Shown one piece after another: positions 8,310 through 16,429 of a stretch of 39,473 nucleotides of DNA (the stretch's first letter is position 1; the number at the start of each line of letters is the position of its first letter). Origin of the DNA: Acidimicrobiia bacterium (GTDB lineage Bacteria; Actinomycetota; Acidimicrobiia; Spongiisociales; UBA5794); NCBI GenBank assembly GCA_013003395.1, contig JABDJC010000191.1, positions 1-39,473 of the forward strand. The letters are read 5' to 3'. Under the pieces are notes generated by a model. The model was not told where the DNA came from, ran no database searches, and saw nothing but the letters and a program-made list of their open reading frames with translations. The position numbers and the translations under genes are program-made.

Positions 8310-8522
8310 ATGCAGGGAGTCGTTCGCGTATACGACCCTGTCACCGGATTCGGCGTGGTGGTCCGCGACGATGATCGATCTGACGTGTTCCTGACACCTG
8401 GTTCGCTGGACGGTTCGCTGTTCCGCACCTTGCGCCAAGGTCAGCGAGTGGTTTTCGACGCGCACGATCGCGACGGCAAGCTGATCGCGACGAACCTCCG
8501 CTTCGGCGTCGAGGGCTACTGA
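8310..8522 (+). CDS. Divergent cold-shock-domain protein
   Basis: A 70-aa protein whose whole length aligns by eye with the CspA fold: QGVVRVYDPVTGFGVVVRDD corresponds to the GxVKWFNxxKGFGFI strand pair, SDVFLTPGSL to DVFVHxSAI, FRTLRQGQRVVFDA to the G..L.EGQxVxFE strand, and LIATNLRF to the QAxNV end. The nucleic-acid motifs are altered: RNP1 KGFGFI becomes TGFGVV and the aromatic and His of RNP2 are replaced (VFLTP). RNA or DNA binding may therefore be changed. It starts 2 nt after rpmB, so it is almost certainly co-translated with L28. The ATG at 8310 was chosen because it gives a complete single domain. Confidence 0.78.
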   Translation: MQGVVRVYDPVTGFGVVVRDDDRSDVFLTPGSLDGSLFRTLRQGQRVVFDAHDRDGKLIATNLRFGVEGY

Positions 8523-8661
8523 CCGCAGACCGCTGGCTCAGCCGACTTCAACCGACCGAGACGCACCTTCGAGCCGCATCGGTCCTCACATCGGTAGGTT
8601 TGGTGGATGCGGCGCGTTGGTCGTCGCTGTGGTAGACATACAGACCCTCAGAAGGAGCACT

Positions 8662-8895
8662 GTGGTTCAGGCATTCATCCTCATTCAGACCGAGGTCGGC
8701 AAAGCGGCAAGCGTTGCACAAGCCGTGTCGGAGATCCCAGGCGTCGTTTCGTCGTTTCCCGTAACGGGACCATATGACGCGATCATCCAGGCGCAAGCCG
8801 ACGACGTCGACTCCCTCGGAAAGCTCGTCGTCGCCGAAATCCAGAACGTCAAAGGCATCACCCGCACGCTCACGTGCCCCGTCGTGAAGCTCTGA
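8662..8895 (+). CDS. Stand-alone Lrp/AsnC ligand-binding (RAM) domain protein
   Basis: A 77-aa protein made only of the effector-binding domain of Lrp/AsnC regulators, with no DNA-binding helix-turn-helix. It shows AFILIQTEVGKAASVAQAV, then GVVSSFPVTGPYDAIIQAQ with the conserved G-x-YD, and an ending ...VKGITRTLTCPVVKL. Such domains form amino-acid-binding oligomers; their partner is often unknown. The GTG at 8662 has GAAGGAG 4 nt upstream and gives the normal length; an upstream in-frame start is less likely. A 139-nt gap separates it from the cold-shock gene, and its stop lies 9 nt from the convergent ddl stop. Confidence 0.87.
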   Translation: MVQAFILIQTEVGKAASVAQAVSEIPGVVSSFPVTGPYDAIIQAQADDVDSLGKLVVAEIQNVKGITRTLTCPVVKL

Positions 8896-8904
8896 GGCAA
8901 CCCT

Positions 8905-9912
8905 TCAGCGCGCGAGTCGGACGAGTTCAGAGCACAGTGCCTCGTAGCTCATTCCCGTCGCTTCCCACATCTTGGGGAAACCAGAAATCGGCGTGAACCC
9001 TGGCATCGTGTTCACCTCGTTGAAGAGGAATCCCCTACCGCCCTCTTCCAAGAAGAAGTCGACTCTGGCCAGACCGCGACACTCGAACTCCGAGAAGACC
9101 CGCTCGGCGAAGTCCCTCACGTGGGCGATCTCAGCATCGGTGAGATCCGCCGGCGCCACGAACCGGCTGGTCTCGTCGGTGTATTTTGCGTCGTAGTCGT
9201 ACCACTCCGTGGCCGTCACGATCTCTCCAGGCAGCGACGCCCGTGGACCCTCGAGGACGGCCACCTCTATCTCTCGGCCGGTGATCGCCTCTTCCACGAT
9301 CACTTTGTCTCCAAAGCGCAACGCGTCAGCGATGCCGTCCTTGACCTCGCCCTCCGCGTGGGCTTTGGTGACGCCGATCGACGACCCGAGTTCCACCGGC
9401 TTGATGAACACGGGCAGAGCGAGTGCCGTCGTCACTCGGTCTACGGTCCGTGCCGGGTCGGTAGAAAAGTCGTCTGCGCGCACGATGACCCACTCGGCGG
9501 TGGGATGGCCCGCAGCGCTCACCAGCCGTTTGGCGATGTCTTTCTCCATGGCGAGCGCAGACGCGAGCACGCCACAACCGACGTACGGAATTCCGGCAAT
9601 CTCGAGCGCACCCTGGATCGTGCCATCTTCTCCGAAAGGTCCGTGGAGCACAGGGAACACCACGTCGAAATCGATGAGGCCTTGCGGTCCGATGAGTTCG
9701 CCCTCCGGCAGTCTGAGTTCGACGGTGGGACTGGCCTCGTCAAAACCTGTTGCGGAAGGCTCTGCGAGATGCCAGCTCCCGCTTTGAGCGATGCCGACAC
9801 AAATGACGTCGTGACCACCGGCTTCGAGAGCAGCTTTCACCGCTACCGAGGAGATGCACGAGATCAGGTGTTCTGCGGATTTCCCGCCAAAAAGAAGTAC
9901 AACGGTGCTCAC
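8905..9912 (-). CDS. ddl: D-alanine--D-alanine ligase
   Basis: ATP-grasp enzyme that makes the D-Ala-D-Ala dipeptide of peptidoglycan precursors. The 335-aa protein shows VLLFGGKSAEHLISC, HGPFGEDGTIQGALE, the ATP-binding VFIKPVELGSSIGVTK, and the end signature NEVNTMPGFTPISGFPKM. The loop WYDYDAKYTDE retains the Tyr typical of D-Ala-D-Ala rather than D-Ala-D-lactate ligases. It starts with GTG at 9912. The divergent histidine kinase begins close to or just inside this 5' end, so any regulatory DNA is very short. No mur genes are adjacent. Confidence 0.95.
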   Translation of the reverse strand: MSTVVLLFGGKSAEHLISCISSVAVKAALEAGGHDVICVGIAQSGSWHLAEPSATGFDEASPTVELRLPEGELIGPQGLIDFDVVFPVLHGPFGEDGTIQGALEIAGIPYVGCGVLASALAMEKDIAKRLVSAAGHPTAEWVIVRADDFSTDPARTVDRVTTALALPVFIKPVELGSSIGVTKAHAEGEVKDGIADALRFGDKVIVEEAITGREIEVAVLEGPRASLPGEIVTATEWYDYDAKYTDETSRFVAPADLTDAEIAHVRDFAERVFSEFECRGLARVDFFLEEGGRGFLFNEVNTMPGFTPISGFPKMWEATGMSYEALCSELVRLAR

Positions 9913-11830
9913 TCGGGCAGAATACCTTCACAACGTTCCTGAGAGGTGTCACCTGACTGTCCCCAATGTTGCCGACCGAAGTCTGTACAGCACGTTCCGA
10001 GTCAACCTCGTCCGGCTGCTGCTGGCAGCGTCGTGGGCGAGTCTGGCCTGGCTCACCGTCACGCTCTATCGCAACGGTCGCCTGGAGGAGTTCGGGACGT
10101 GGCTTCCGCTCATCGGACTCGTCCTCGCGCTGGCAGTGCTGACCGGACTGCCATGGCGACGGGTCCTGCGCCGACCGACCTCTGATGCGCTGTTCGTTCT
10201 GTGGGCCGCCGCGGCAATGGCCGCGATGGTCTTTTCCCAGGTGAAAGGCGGAGGTTCCCCACTCGTCCTCGTCTATGCCTTGGTCATCGTCATCGGCGCC
10301 GCTCTGCTTCTCGCTCCGCTGTACCTCGCTGTGGTCGCCGCTCTGTCAATGCTGGCGTATGTGCTCGCCGCAACCAGAACGTCGTCGGACATCAGCCAGA
10401 GCGAACTTGTCAGCCAGCTCGTCGCTTTGATGCTCGTCGGACTTGTCACCATTCTCCTCGCCTACGGACTGCGTCGGCAGATCGTGGACGCGTCCAATCG
10501 GCTCACGCTGCTCGACCGACGCGATGACGAAGTGCGGCTTCGTGAGAGACAGCTCGAACAGATGTACGCCGTGTCGAGGACCATCGGCGCCGGCAGCAAC
10601 TTGGCCGAGGTCATTCCAGAACTCGTCGGCCGTGTCGTTGGCGTACTGAACGCCAAGAGCGGCGTGGTGTTGCTCTACAAGCCCAAGGAGCAGCTACTCG
10701 AAGTGTTGAGTCCGATCTGGGTCGCTGGGCAACCGCTGCGCGCCGAAGGACACACGCTGCCGCTGACTGAGTCGAGCCTGGCACAGCAGGTCTTCACTTC
10801 TGGCGAACCGACGCTGGCCAATGACTTGGTCTCGAGAGAGGCCAGAGACTCGCTGCTCATCGATCTTGACGCACAGCAGGTGGCCGCCGTGCCGCTCCAG
10901 GTCGAGTCACGGCGGATCGGCGTGCTCCTCATCGCCGACAAGAATGCCGGAGCATTCGATCGCGTGGACTTGTCGACCCTGGAAGCACTTGCTGCACCTG
11001 CCGCTCTCGTACTCAATCAGCTGAGCCGGTTCGAAGAGGCCCAAGAGACCGGAGCGAAAATGGCAGAACTCGCTCGATTGAAGACCGACTTCGTGTCCGT
11101 TGTGAGCCATGAGCTGCGAACGCCGCTGACCTCGATCATCGGATCACTCCAGACGCTCGCCCGACCGGAACTTGCTCCACCTGATCCAAACGCGCGCAAG
11201 CTCTTGGACACCGCCTCGAAGCAGGCACAGCGGCTGAGAGCGCTCATCGAGGACCTTTTGGTCGTTTCGAGGATCGACAACCAAGCACTGCCGGTCCGAC
11301 CCGAATCCATCGAACTCGGGCCCTTCGTGGAGGATCTCGTACGCGACACGCCAAACACGCTCGACCACGTCCAGTTGATGATGTCCCCTGAAGTGCTCGT
11401 GGTCCAGGCGGATCCCGACCACCTGCGCCGCGTTCTCAGCAACCTCGTGGTGAATGCGCTGCGCTATTCGCGGGGCAGCAGCATTGAGATCACCTCTACG
11501 GACAAGGGTTCCGAGATCTGGCTGTCGGTGGTCGATCACGGGCCCGGGATTCCCTACGAGCTCCACGATCACATCTTCGATCGCTTCACACAGGTGGATC
11601 GTGTCGAGACCCACGGTCAGGGAGGTACCGGGATGGGCCTGTCGATCGTTCGTGGCCTCGCCGAAGCCATGGGCGGACGGGTTTGGTTCGAGCCCACCAT
11701 CGGTGGAGGAGCGACGTTTGTCTTGTCCCTGCCCAAACGGGCGCGGAGCTATCAACTCGAGTCAGATGGTGGACAAGAGGTCTCGGCCGCTCAAGAGGAG
11801 CCGTCGACATCCCCTACTGCCACGGCGTGA
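9905..11830 (+). CDS. Membrane sensor histidine kinase with GAF domain (orphan)
   Basis: About six transmembrane helices fill the first 190 residues, followed by a short coiled linker. A GAF domain follows (AVSRTIGAGSNLAEVIPEL ... IGVLLIADK), then a HisKA domain with the phosphorylated His in FVSVVSHELRTPLTSIIG near residue 400. A full HATPase_c has an N box (VLSNLVVNALRYS), VVDHGPGIP and GGTGMGLSIVRGL. No response-regulator gene lies nearby, so it is an orphan. The start is uncertain: GTG 9905 is used, but ATG 9854 (inside ddl) or a non-standard start near 9953 are possible. The last 40 nt overlap the convergent fabI 3' end and encode a Ser/Thr/Glu-rich tail outside the kinase fold. Confidence 0.9.
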   Translation: MLTRAEYLHNVPERCHLTVPNVADRSLYSTFRVNLVRLLLAASWASLAWLTVTLYRNGRLEEFGTWLPLIGLVLALAVLTGLPWRRVLRRPTSDALFVLWAAAAMAAMVFSQVKGGGSPLVLVYALVIVIGAALLLAPLYLAVVAALSMLAYVLAATRTSSDISQSELVSQLVALMLVGLVTILLAYGLRRQIVDASNRLTLLDRRDDEVRLRERQLEQMYAVSRTIGAGSNLAEVIPELVGRVVGVLNAKSGVVLLYKPKEQLLEVLSPIWVAGQPLRAEGHTLPLTESSLAQQVFTSGEPTLANDLVSREARDSLLIDLDAQQVAAVPLQVESRRIGVLLIADKNAGAFDRVDLSTLEALAAPAALVLNQLSRFEEAQETGAKMAELARLKTDFVSVVSHELRTPLTSIIGSLQTLARPELAPPDPNARKLLDTASKQAQRLRALIEDLLVVSRIDNQALPVRPESIELGPFVEDLVRDTPNTLDHVQLMMSPEVLVVQADPDHLRRVLSNLVVNALRYSRGSSIEITSTDKGSEIWLSVVDHGPGIPYELHDHIFDRFTQVDRVETHGQGGTGMGLSIVRGLAEAMGGRVWFEPTIGGGATFVLSLPKRARSYQLESDGGQEVSAAQEEPSTSPTATA

Positions 11831-12582
11831 AACCCGCCGTCGACATGGATCACTTCGCCCGAAGTCATCGGGGCCCAGTCTGACAAGAGCACGGCGACCA
11901 TCTTCGCCACCGGAACGGGATCCTGGGTGTTCCAGGGAAGCGGCGATCGTTCGCCCCACACGCTTTCGAACTTGTCGAATCCAGGGATCGACTTGGCCGC
12001 CATCGTCAACAACGGGCCAGCCGACACGGCGTTGACTCTGATGTTGTCCTTACCGAGGTCTTTGGCGAGGTACCGGGTGACAGACTGCAGCGCTGATTTG
12101 GCGACACCCATCCAGTCGTAGGCGGGCCACGCCTGCGAGTTGTCGAAATCGAGAGTGACCAACGACCCGCCCCCGGCTTCACGCATCAGCGGCAGAAGAC
12201 CGACCGCAAGGGTCTTGTACGAGAAGGCCGACGTCACGAATGCCGTCGCGGCACTCTCGGATGGGGTGTTGAGGAAGTTGCCGCCGAGTGCATCCTGTGG
12301 GGCGAATCCGATCGAGTGGAGCGCGCCGTCGACGGCTCCCCAACGACGTTGGAGTTCGTCGGTCAGCGCGGTCAGATGGGCAGGATCGTTGATGTCCAAC
12401 TCGAAGACGTCGGGCGGCGTCGGCAATCGTTGCGCTGAACGCTCAGTGATTCGCAGCCCGCGCCCGAAGCCTGTGAGAACCAGTTCGGCTCCCTGCTCCT
12501 GCGCCACCCGTGCGCTGTGCCACGCGATCGAATCGTCGGTGAGAACTCCCGTGATGACCAGTCGTTTTCCTTCGAGCAGCAT
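11791..12582 (-). CDS. fabI: Enoyl-ACP reductase (FabI/InhA type)
   Basis: NADH-dependent reductase for the last step of fatty-acid elongation. The 263-aa protein resembles mycobacterial InhA: MLLEGKRLVITGVLTDDSIA (Rossmann start), ALHSIGFAP, and the catalytic YDWMGVAKSAL with Tyr155 and Lys162, then VNAVSAGPLLTMAAKSI and a C-terminal SDWAPMTSGEVIHVDGG. The ATG at 12582 has a CGGAG ribosome site just upstream. It is not in an operon with fabG, unlike mycobacterial inhA. Its 3' end overlaps the histidine-kinase gene on the other strand by 40 nt. Confidence 0.94.
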   Translation of the reverse strand: MLLEGKRLVITGVLTDDSIAWHSARVAQEQGAELVLTGFGRGLRITERSAQRLPTPPDVFELDINDPAHLTALTDELQRRWGAVDGALHSIGFAPQDALGGNFLNTPSESAATAFVTSAFSYKTLAVGLLPLMREAGGGSLVTLDFDNSQAWPAYDWMGVAKSALQSVTRYLAKDLGKDNIRVNAVSAGPLLTMAAKSIPGFDKFESVWGERSPLPWNTQDPVPVAKMVAVLLSDWAPMTSGEVIHVDGGFHAVAVGDVDGSS

Positions 12583-12631
12583 GCCGTCTCCGTGTGTAAG
12601 CCTGAGTTGAGGTTAGATGGACGGCGGCCCG

Positions 12632-12988
12632 TCAACCCGCCACCACGGTCCACGCCCTGATTCCGAGGCCCATGACGAACAGCAGCAGCAACCCGTACGC
12701 GAGCGCAGGACGTCGCGCCATCGACGACCGGTAGATGTACACAAACGAGAACGTGAACAGGATCACCACGCCGTAGAACATGTGGAACGCAGGCGGTCGA
12801 CTGCCCTCGCCGTACAACCAGAGGCCCGCGCCAACCTGTACGAGCATCGCAACTATGGCGAACGCTCGCGCCTTGACGAAGAGTGGACCCATCGGCCGCT
12901 TCGCCATCGCGAGACCGAGTCCCCAGAGGCCGACCAGACCGTTCGAGACGACCGAAACCCAGAACCAGTTGCCGTGAAATGCGCGCAT
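12632..12988 (-). CDS. Small four-helix membrane protein, function unknown
   Basis: A 118-aa protein with four predicted transmembrane helices (about residues 8-27, 38-60, 67-87 and 94-116) and few charged residues outside the loops. Two His residues lie near membrane edges (FHGNWFW and AFHMFYG), which could be heme or metal ligands, but that is speculation. It starts ATG at 12988 and lies 25 nt downstream of the preceding gene and 49 nt before fabI, all on the same strand. I do not recognise a named family. Confidence 0.72.
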   Translation of the reverse strand: MRAFHGNWFWVSVVSNGLVGLWGLGLAMAKRPMGPLFVKARAFAIVAMLVQVGAGLWLYGEGSRPPAFHMFYGVVILFTFSFVYIYRSSMARRPALAYGLLLLFVMGLGIRAWTVVAG

Positions 12989-13013
12989 CGGCCGAGAGCG
13001 TAGTGGCGCGGCG

Positions 13014-13556
13014 CTAGTGACTCACCGCGTCGGCGAGTATCGCTACGAGGGCGCGCCTGTATCGAGGTTTGCGGACGTCCGGACCCAACTCCAGCTGCAC
13101 GCCACCGCCATCGACCCGGTTGACCGGGTTCGCCGCGTGCATGCCGCGCAAACCCGTCGGCATGCGCTCTACGTCGTCGATGGCATCTATCCCGTGGATC
13201 GATGCCAAGGCCGTGGCCAACCGTGCCGCCAGACGTCGGTTACGACCCCCGACGAGCACCGTGTGCTCCAGCCCCGGCCGACCGAATCCGTGCACCGACA
13301 CCACCGTGGACACGTGATCGAGGAACGCCGTGAGTCGAGGGCTGACGGACGGATCGTGTCGAACGGAGGGCACATGCCATGCCAGGTCGTCTGGCTGCAC
13401 GACGGCGTAGAGGCTGGCGTCAGCAGCTGCGGCCACTGCAATCGCGATCTCGGCGGTCCCGTCTTCCAGTCCCCCGTGCAGGGCCATCAAGCCGGAAGAC
13501 GATCGGAGTGCCAAGTGCTCCTCGACGCCGTCCCACGCAAGCAGTTCTTCGAACAC
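13014..13556 (-). CDS. Poly-gamma-glutamate hydrolase-like zinc protein
   Basis: A 180-aa protein matching the phage/Bacillus poly-gamma-glutamate hydrolase family by motif. ALHGGLEDGTAEIA has the His and Glu expected as zinc ligands, VVSVHGFGRPGLEHTVLVGG has the further His, and the C-terminal NRVDGGGVQLELGPDVR is the substrate-side motif. The family cleaves gamma-glutamyl bonds; the host substrate here is unknown. A GTG start at 13556 is used, 7 nt after the acyl-CoA synthetase stop; no ATG lies before the first motif. It reads as the second gene after the synthetase. No signal peptide is visible, so an intracellular role is more likely than secretion. Confidence 0.75.
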   Translation of the reverse strand: MFEELLAWDGVEEHLALRSSSGLMALHGGLEDGTAEIAIAVAAAADASLYAVVQPDDLAWHVPSVRHDPSVSPRLTAFLDHVSTVVSVHGFGRPGLEHTVLVGGRNRRLAARLATALASIHGIDAIDDVERMPTGLRGMHAANPVNRVDGGGVQLELGPDVRKPRYRRALVAILADAVSH

Positions 13557-13563
13557 TCGCCGA

Positions 13564-15177
13564 TCACTCGAACACTGAGTCGGCGAACTGCTGGCGTAGG
13601 ACCTTCTTGTCGAACTTGCCGGTACCCGTCTTCGGAACTGCGTCGATGAAGACGATCTCCTCTGGGATCCACCACTTGGCAACCTTGCCGTCGAGGAACT
13701 CGATCAGCTCTTCCTTCGTGACGGCGGCGCCCTGGCGCAATACGACTGCCCCCAGGGGTCGTTCCTGCCACTTCTCGTCCTTGACGCCCACCACGGCGGC
13801 CTCAGCGACGGCTGGATGCGCCATGAGGGCGTTCTCGAGATCGATCGACGATATCCACTCTCCACCGGATTTGATGACGTCCTTGGCGCGATCGGTGATG
13901 CGGATGTAGCCGTCCGGATCGATCTTGCACACGTCGCCTGTGCGCAACCATCCATCCACGAATGACTCCGAGCTTCGCTCGTCGTTGTAGTACTCGGCGG
14001 CCACCGTCGGACCGCGGACGAGCAACTCGCCAAACGCCTCTCCGTCGTGCGGAAGAGGCTCGCCGTCTTCGTCGACGATCTTCGCTTCGAGGCCGATGAG
14101 GATGCGCCCTTGAGACTCGAGGATGTCGAGCTTCCGCTCCGTTTCCCAGGATTCCATCTCAGGTTTCAGCGAAGCCACCGACGCCACCGGATTGGTCTCC
14201 GTCATGCCCCAACCTTGGATCACGGTTATGTCGAGAGTGTCCTTGTACCACTTGATCATCGCCCGTGGGACCGATGAACCTCCACACAAGAACGCCCGTA
14301 TCGACGACAGGTCGATCTCCGGGTGATCCATCAGTTGCTGTTGAATACCGAGCCAGACCGTCGGCACACCGGCGGAGAACGTCACCTTCTCGCCCGAGAT
14401 CAACTTGACCATGCCCTCGGGACTCAGATCTGGACCCGGATAGGTGATCTTGGCCCCCTTCGTGACGGCCATGAATGGATACCCCCAAGCTGCAGCATGG
14501 AACATCGGAACGACCGGCATCACGTTGTCCGACGGCTCGATCGCAAAATTTGCCAGGTTGAGAACGGTGTGCATGTAGGTGCTGCGCTGGGTGTACGCGA
14601 CGCCTTTTGGGTGGCCGGTCGTGCCCGAGGTGTAGCAATACATCATCGGCGAACGCTCATCGAGGAGCGGCCACTCGCCCCACGGTTCGACGTCCGCGAT
14701 CAGATCTTCGTAGGCGATGGCATTCGGCAACGAGGTCCCCATGGTGTCGTCTCCGAGCACCACGAAATGCTTGACCGATTCGAACGTGTGGGCAACTGGT
14801 TCGAGCAACGGGAGGAGATCGGGGTCGACGAAGATCACCTGATCCTCCGCATGATTCACCACATACGTGAGTTGCTCCGGATAGAGCCTGATGTTCAGGG
14901 TGTGGCAGATACGGCCGCTGTTCGACGTCGCCCAATAGAGTTCGTGATGTCTGCGGTTGTTCCACGCAAACGTGCCGACCGCCTGACCGCGCTCGACGCC
15001 GAGCCGCTCGAGCGCCGAGGCCAATCGACGCACCCGACCGTCGGTTTCGCCGTAGGTTGTGCGCTCGATCTCACGCTTCGACGAGACAGATACGATCTCC
15101 TGATCAGGAAACAACCAGACAGCTCGGTCGTACAGGGTCGACAGAAGCAGAGGAAAATCGTCCATCATGTGTGGCAT
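13564..15177 (-). CDS. Fatty-acid--CoA ligase (AMP-binding synthetase)
   Basis: Activates a fatty acid through an acyl-adenylate to acyl-CoA. The 537-aa protein shows the P-loop YCYTSGTTGHPKGVAYTQ, then IQGWGMTETNP, the hinge region GWLRTGDVCKIDPDGYIRI followed by TDRAKDVIKSGGEWIS, and the C-terminal catalytic Lys in KTGTGKFDKKVLRQ. This is the long/medium-chain FadD type. The start is either ATG 15177 or ATG 15168; both overlap or abut the divergent methyltransferase start. An in-frame extension upstream runs inside that gene and is rejected. It is the likely first gene of an operon with the hydrolase-like gene and possibly fabI. Confidence 0.93.
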   Translation of the reverse strand: MPHMMDDFPLLLSTLYDRAVWLFPDQEIVSVSSKREIERTTYGETDGRVRRLASALERLGVERGQAVGTFAWNNRRHHELYWATSNSGRICHTLNIRLYPEQLTYVVNHAEDQVIFVDPDLLPLLEPVAHTFESVKHFVVLGDDTMGTSLPNAIAYEDLIADVEPWGEWPLLDERSPMMYCYTSGTTGHPKGVAYTQRSTYMHTVLNLANFAIEPSDNVMPVVPMFHAAAWGYPFMAVTKGAKITYPGPDLSPEGMVKLISGEKVTFSAGVPTVWLGIQQQLMDHPEIDLSSIRAFLCGGSSVPRAMIKWYKDTLDITVIQGWGMTETNPVASVASLKPEMESWETERKLDILESQGRILIGLEAKIVDEDGEPLPHDGEAFGELLVRGPTVAAEYYNDERSSESFVDGWLRTGDVCKIDPDGYIRITDRAKDVIKSGGEWISSIDLENALMAHPAVAEAAVVGVKDEKWQERPLGAVVLRQGAAVTKEELIEFLDGKVAKWWIPEEIVFIDAVPKTGTGKFDKKVLRQQFADSVFE

Positions 15178-16429
15178 GTCGAAATCTCCAGATAGAACTG
15201 CAAGCGAATTTAGCCCGAGCGCGGACCCAAGCGTCGAGCTCGAACCGACGGCTATGGCGCACGGCGGTGAGGCTGTTGCTCGCGTCGACGGCAAAGCCTG
15301 GTTTGTGGCAGGCGCGATGCCCGGCGAGCGAATCGAAGCTCAGCCCGTTTCCGTCAAGAAGCGGTTCACGAAGGCCACCACGCTTCAAGTGCTCGAGGCG
15401 TCTCCCAACCGGGTGGAACCGCCATGCCCGCACTTCTCCGTCTGCGGCGGCTGCCAATGGCAATACGCCGACTACCAGGCACAGCTGGAATGGAAGCAAA
15501 CGATCATTGCCGGCCAGCTCCGCCACCTCGGAGATGTGGTGGACGTCCAGGTGCTGCCGACTGTGAGCGGGCGTTCGGAGTACGGCTATCGCAACCGCAT
15601 GGACTTCAGGGTCGAGGATGGCAAACCGGCGCTCTTTCGCGCGAAATCCAAGGAACTCGTGCCGCTCGATGTCTGTCTTCTGCTGAACGAAGGCTTGCGC
15701 GATCTGTTCGACCAGTTGGGCGATCTGAGCGGGGTCCGATCGATCACGATCCGCCAGAGCGAAGCGCATGGGGACCGCATGGTCGTTCTCGAAGGCGACG
15801 TGCCTTCGCAGGCCGAGAGTTGGCGGTCCAACGTGGTCAAGCGACGCGGGCGCCAGCGGGACGTCGCCATCGGATCGCTCCATTTCACGGAAGCGGTGGC
15901 GGGAATCACCTTGCGAATCACCGCCGACGCGTTCTTCCAGAACAACACGAGTGCCGCTGAGCAACTCGTTTATGCGGTGGATCGTGCGCTCGAACCGCAG
16001 AGTTCGGACCGGCTGCTCGACGGGTACTCCGGAGGCGGGCTGTTCGCCGCAACGGTTGGAACCAAGGCCGATTTCGTGGTGGCCGTCGAGTCAGAGCGAC
16101 GAGCGCTCGGGGACCTCAAGGCCAACCTCGCTGGAGCGTTGCCTGGCCGTCATCTCATCGTCGATGAACGCTTCGAAGGGCTCCGCGGCGAGCGTTGCGA
16201 CTTGGCCATCGTGGATCCACCTCGCTCTGGTCTCGACTCGGCAGGCGTTGCAGCAGTCGCGGGCGCATCGCCGCGCACGATTGCCTACGTCTCCTGCGAC
16301 CCGGCTGCGCTCGCTCGCGATGCCAGAATGTTGGACCGATACGGCTACGTGCTCGAGTGGGTGCAACCGGTCGATCTCTTCCCGCAAACGTTCCACATCG
16401 AATCTGTCGCTCGCTTCAGGAGGGAGTAG
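15167..16429 (+). CDS. TrmA/RlmC/RlmD-family RNA m5U methyltransferase
   Basis: SAM-dependent uracil-C5 methyltransferase acting on rRNA or tRNA. The 420-aa protein begins with a TRAM RNA-binding domain (VELEPTAMAHGGEAVARVDG ... VAGAMPGERI). It then has an iron-sulfur motif CPHFSVCGGCQWQ (C-x5-C-x2-C, with a later Cys in LDVCLLL), ADAFFQNNTSAAEQLV, DGYSGGGLFAA for SAM, VDPPRSGLD, and the catalytic Cys in YVSCDPAALARD. Which uridine it modifies cannot be told from sequence. The start at 15167 has AGAGGA 12 nt upstream. Its 5' end overlaps the divergent acyl-CoA synthetase and its 3' end overlaps the convergent transporter by 14 nt. Confidence 0.92.
   Translation: MCGMSKSPDRTASEFSPSADPSVELEPTAMAHGGEAVARVDGKAWFVAGAMPGERIEAQPVSVKKRFTKATTLQVLEASPNRVEPPCPHFSVCGGCQWQYADYQAQLEWKQTIIAGQLRHLGDVVDVQVLPTVSGRSEYGYRNRMDFRVEDGKPALFRAKSKELVPLDVCLLLNEGLRDLFDQLGDLSGVRSITIRQSEAHGDRMVVLEGDVPSQAESWRSNVVKRRGRQRDVAIGSLHFTEAVAGITLRITADAFFQNNTSAAEQLVYAVDRALEPQSSDRLLDGYSGGGLFAATVGTKADFVVAVESERRALGDLKANLAGALPGRHLIVDERFEGLRGERCDLAIVDPPRSGLDSAGVAAVAGASPRTIAYVSCDPAALARDARMLDRYGYVLEWVQPVDLFPQTFHIESVARFRRE

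Noticed and set aside
8523-8600. Possible terminator after the cold-shock gene (GACCGA/TCGGTC)
   Set aside because: Six pairs around a 19-nt loop without a T-run; likely by chance in GC-rich DNA.
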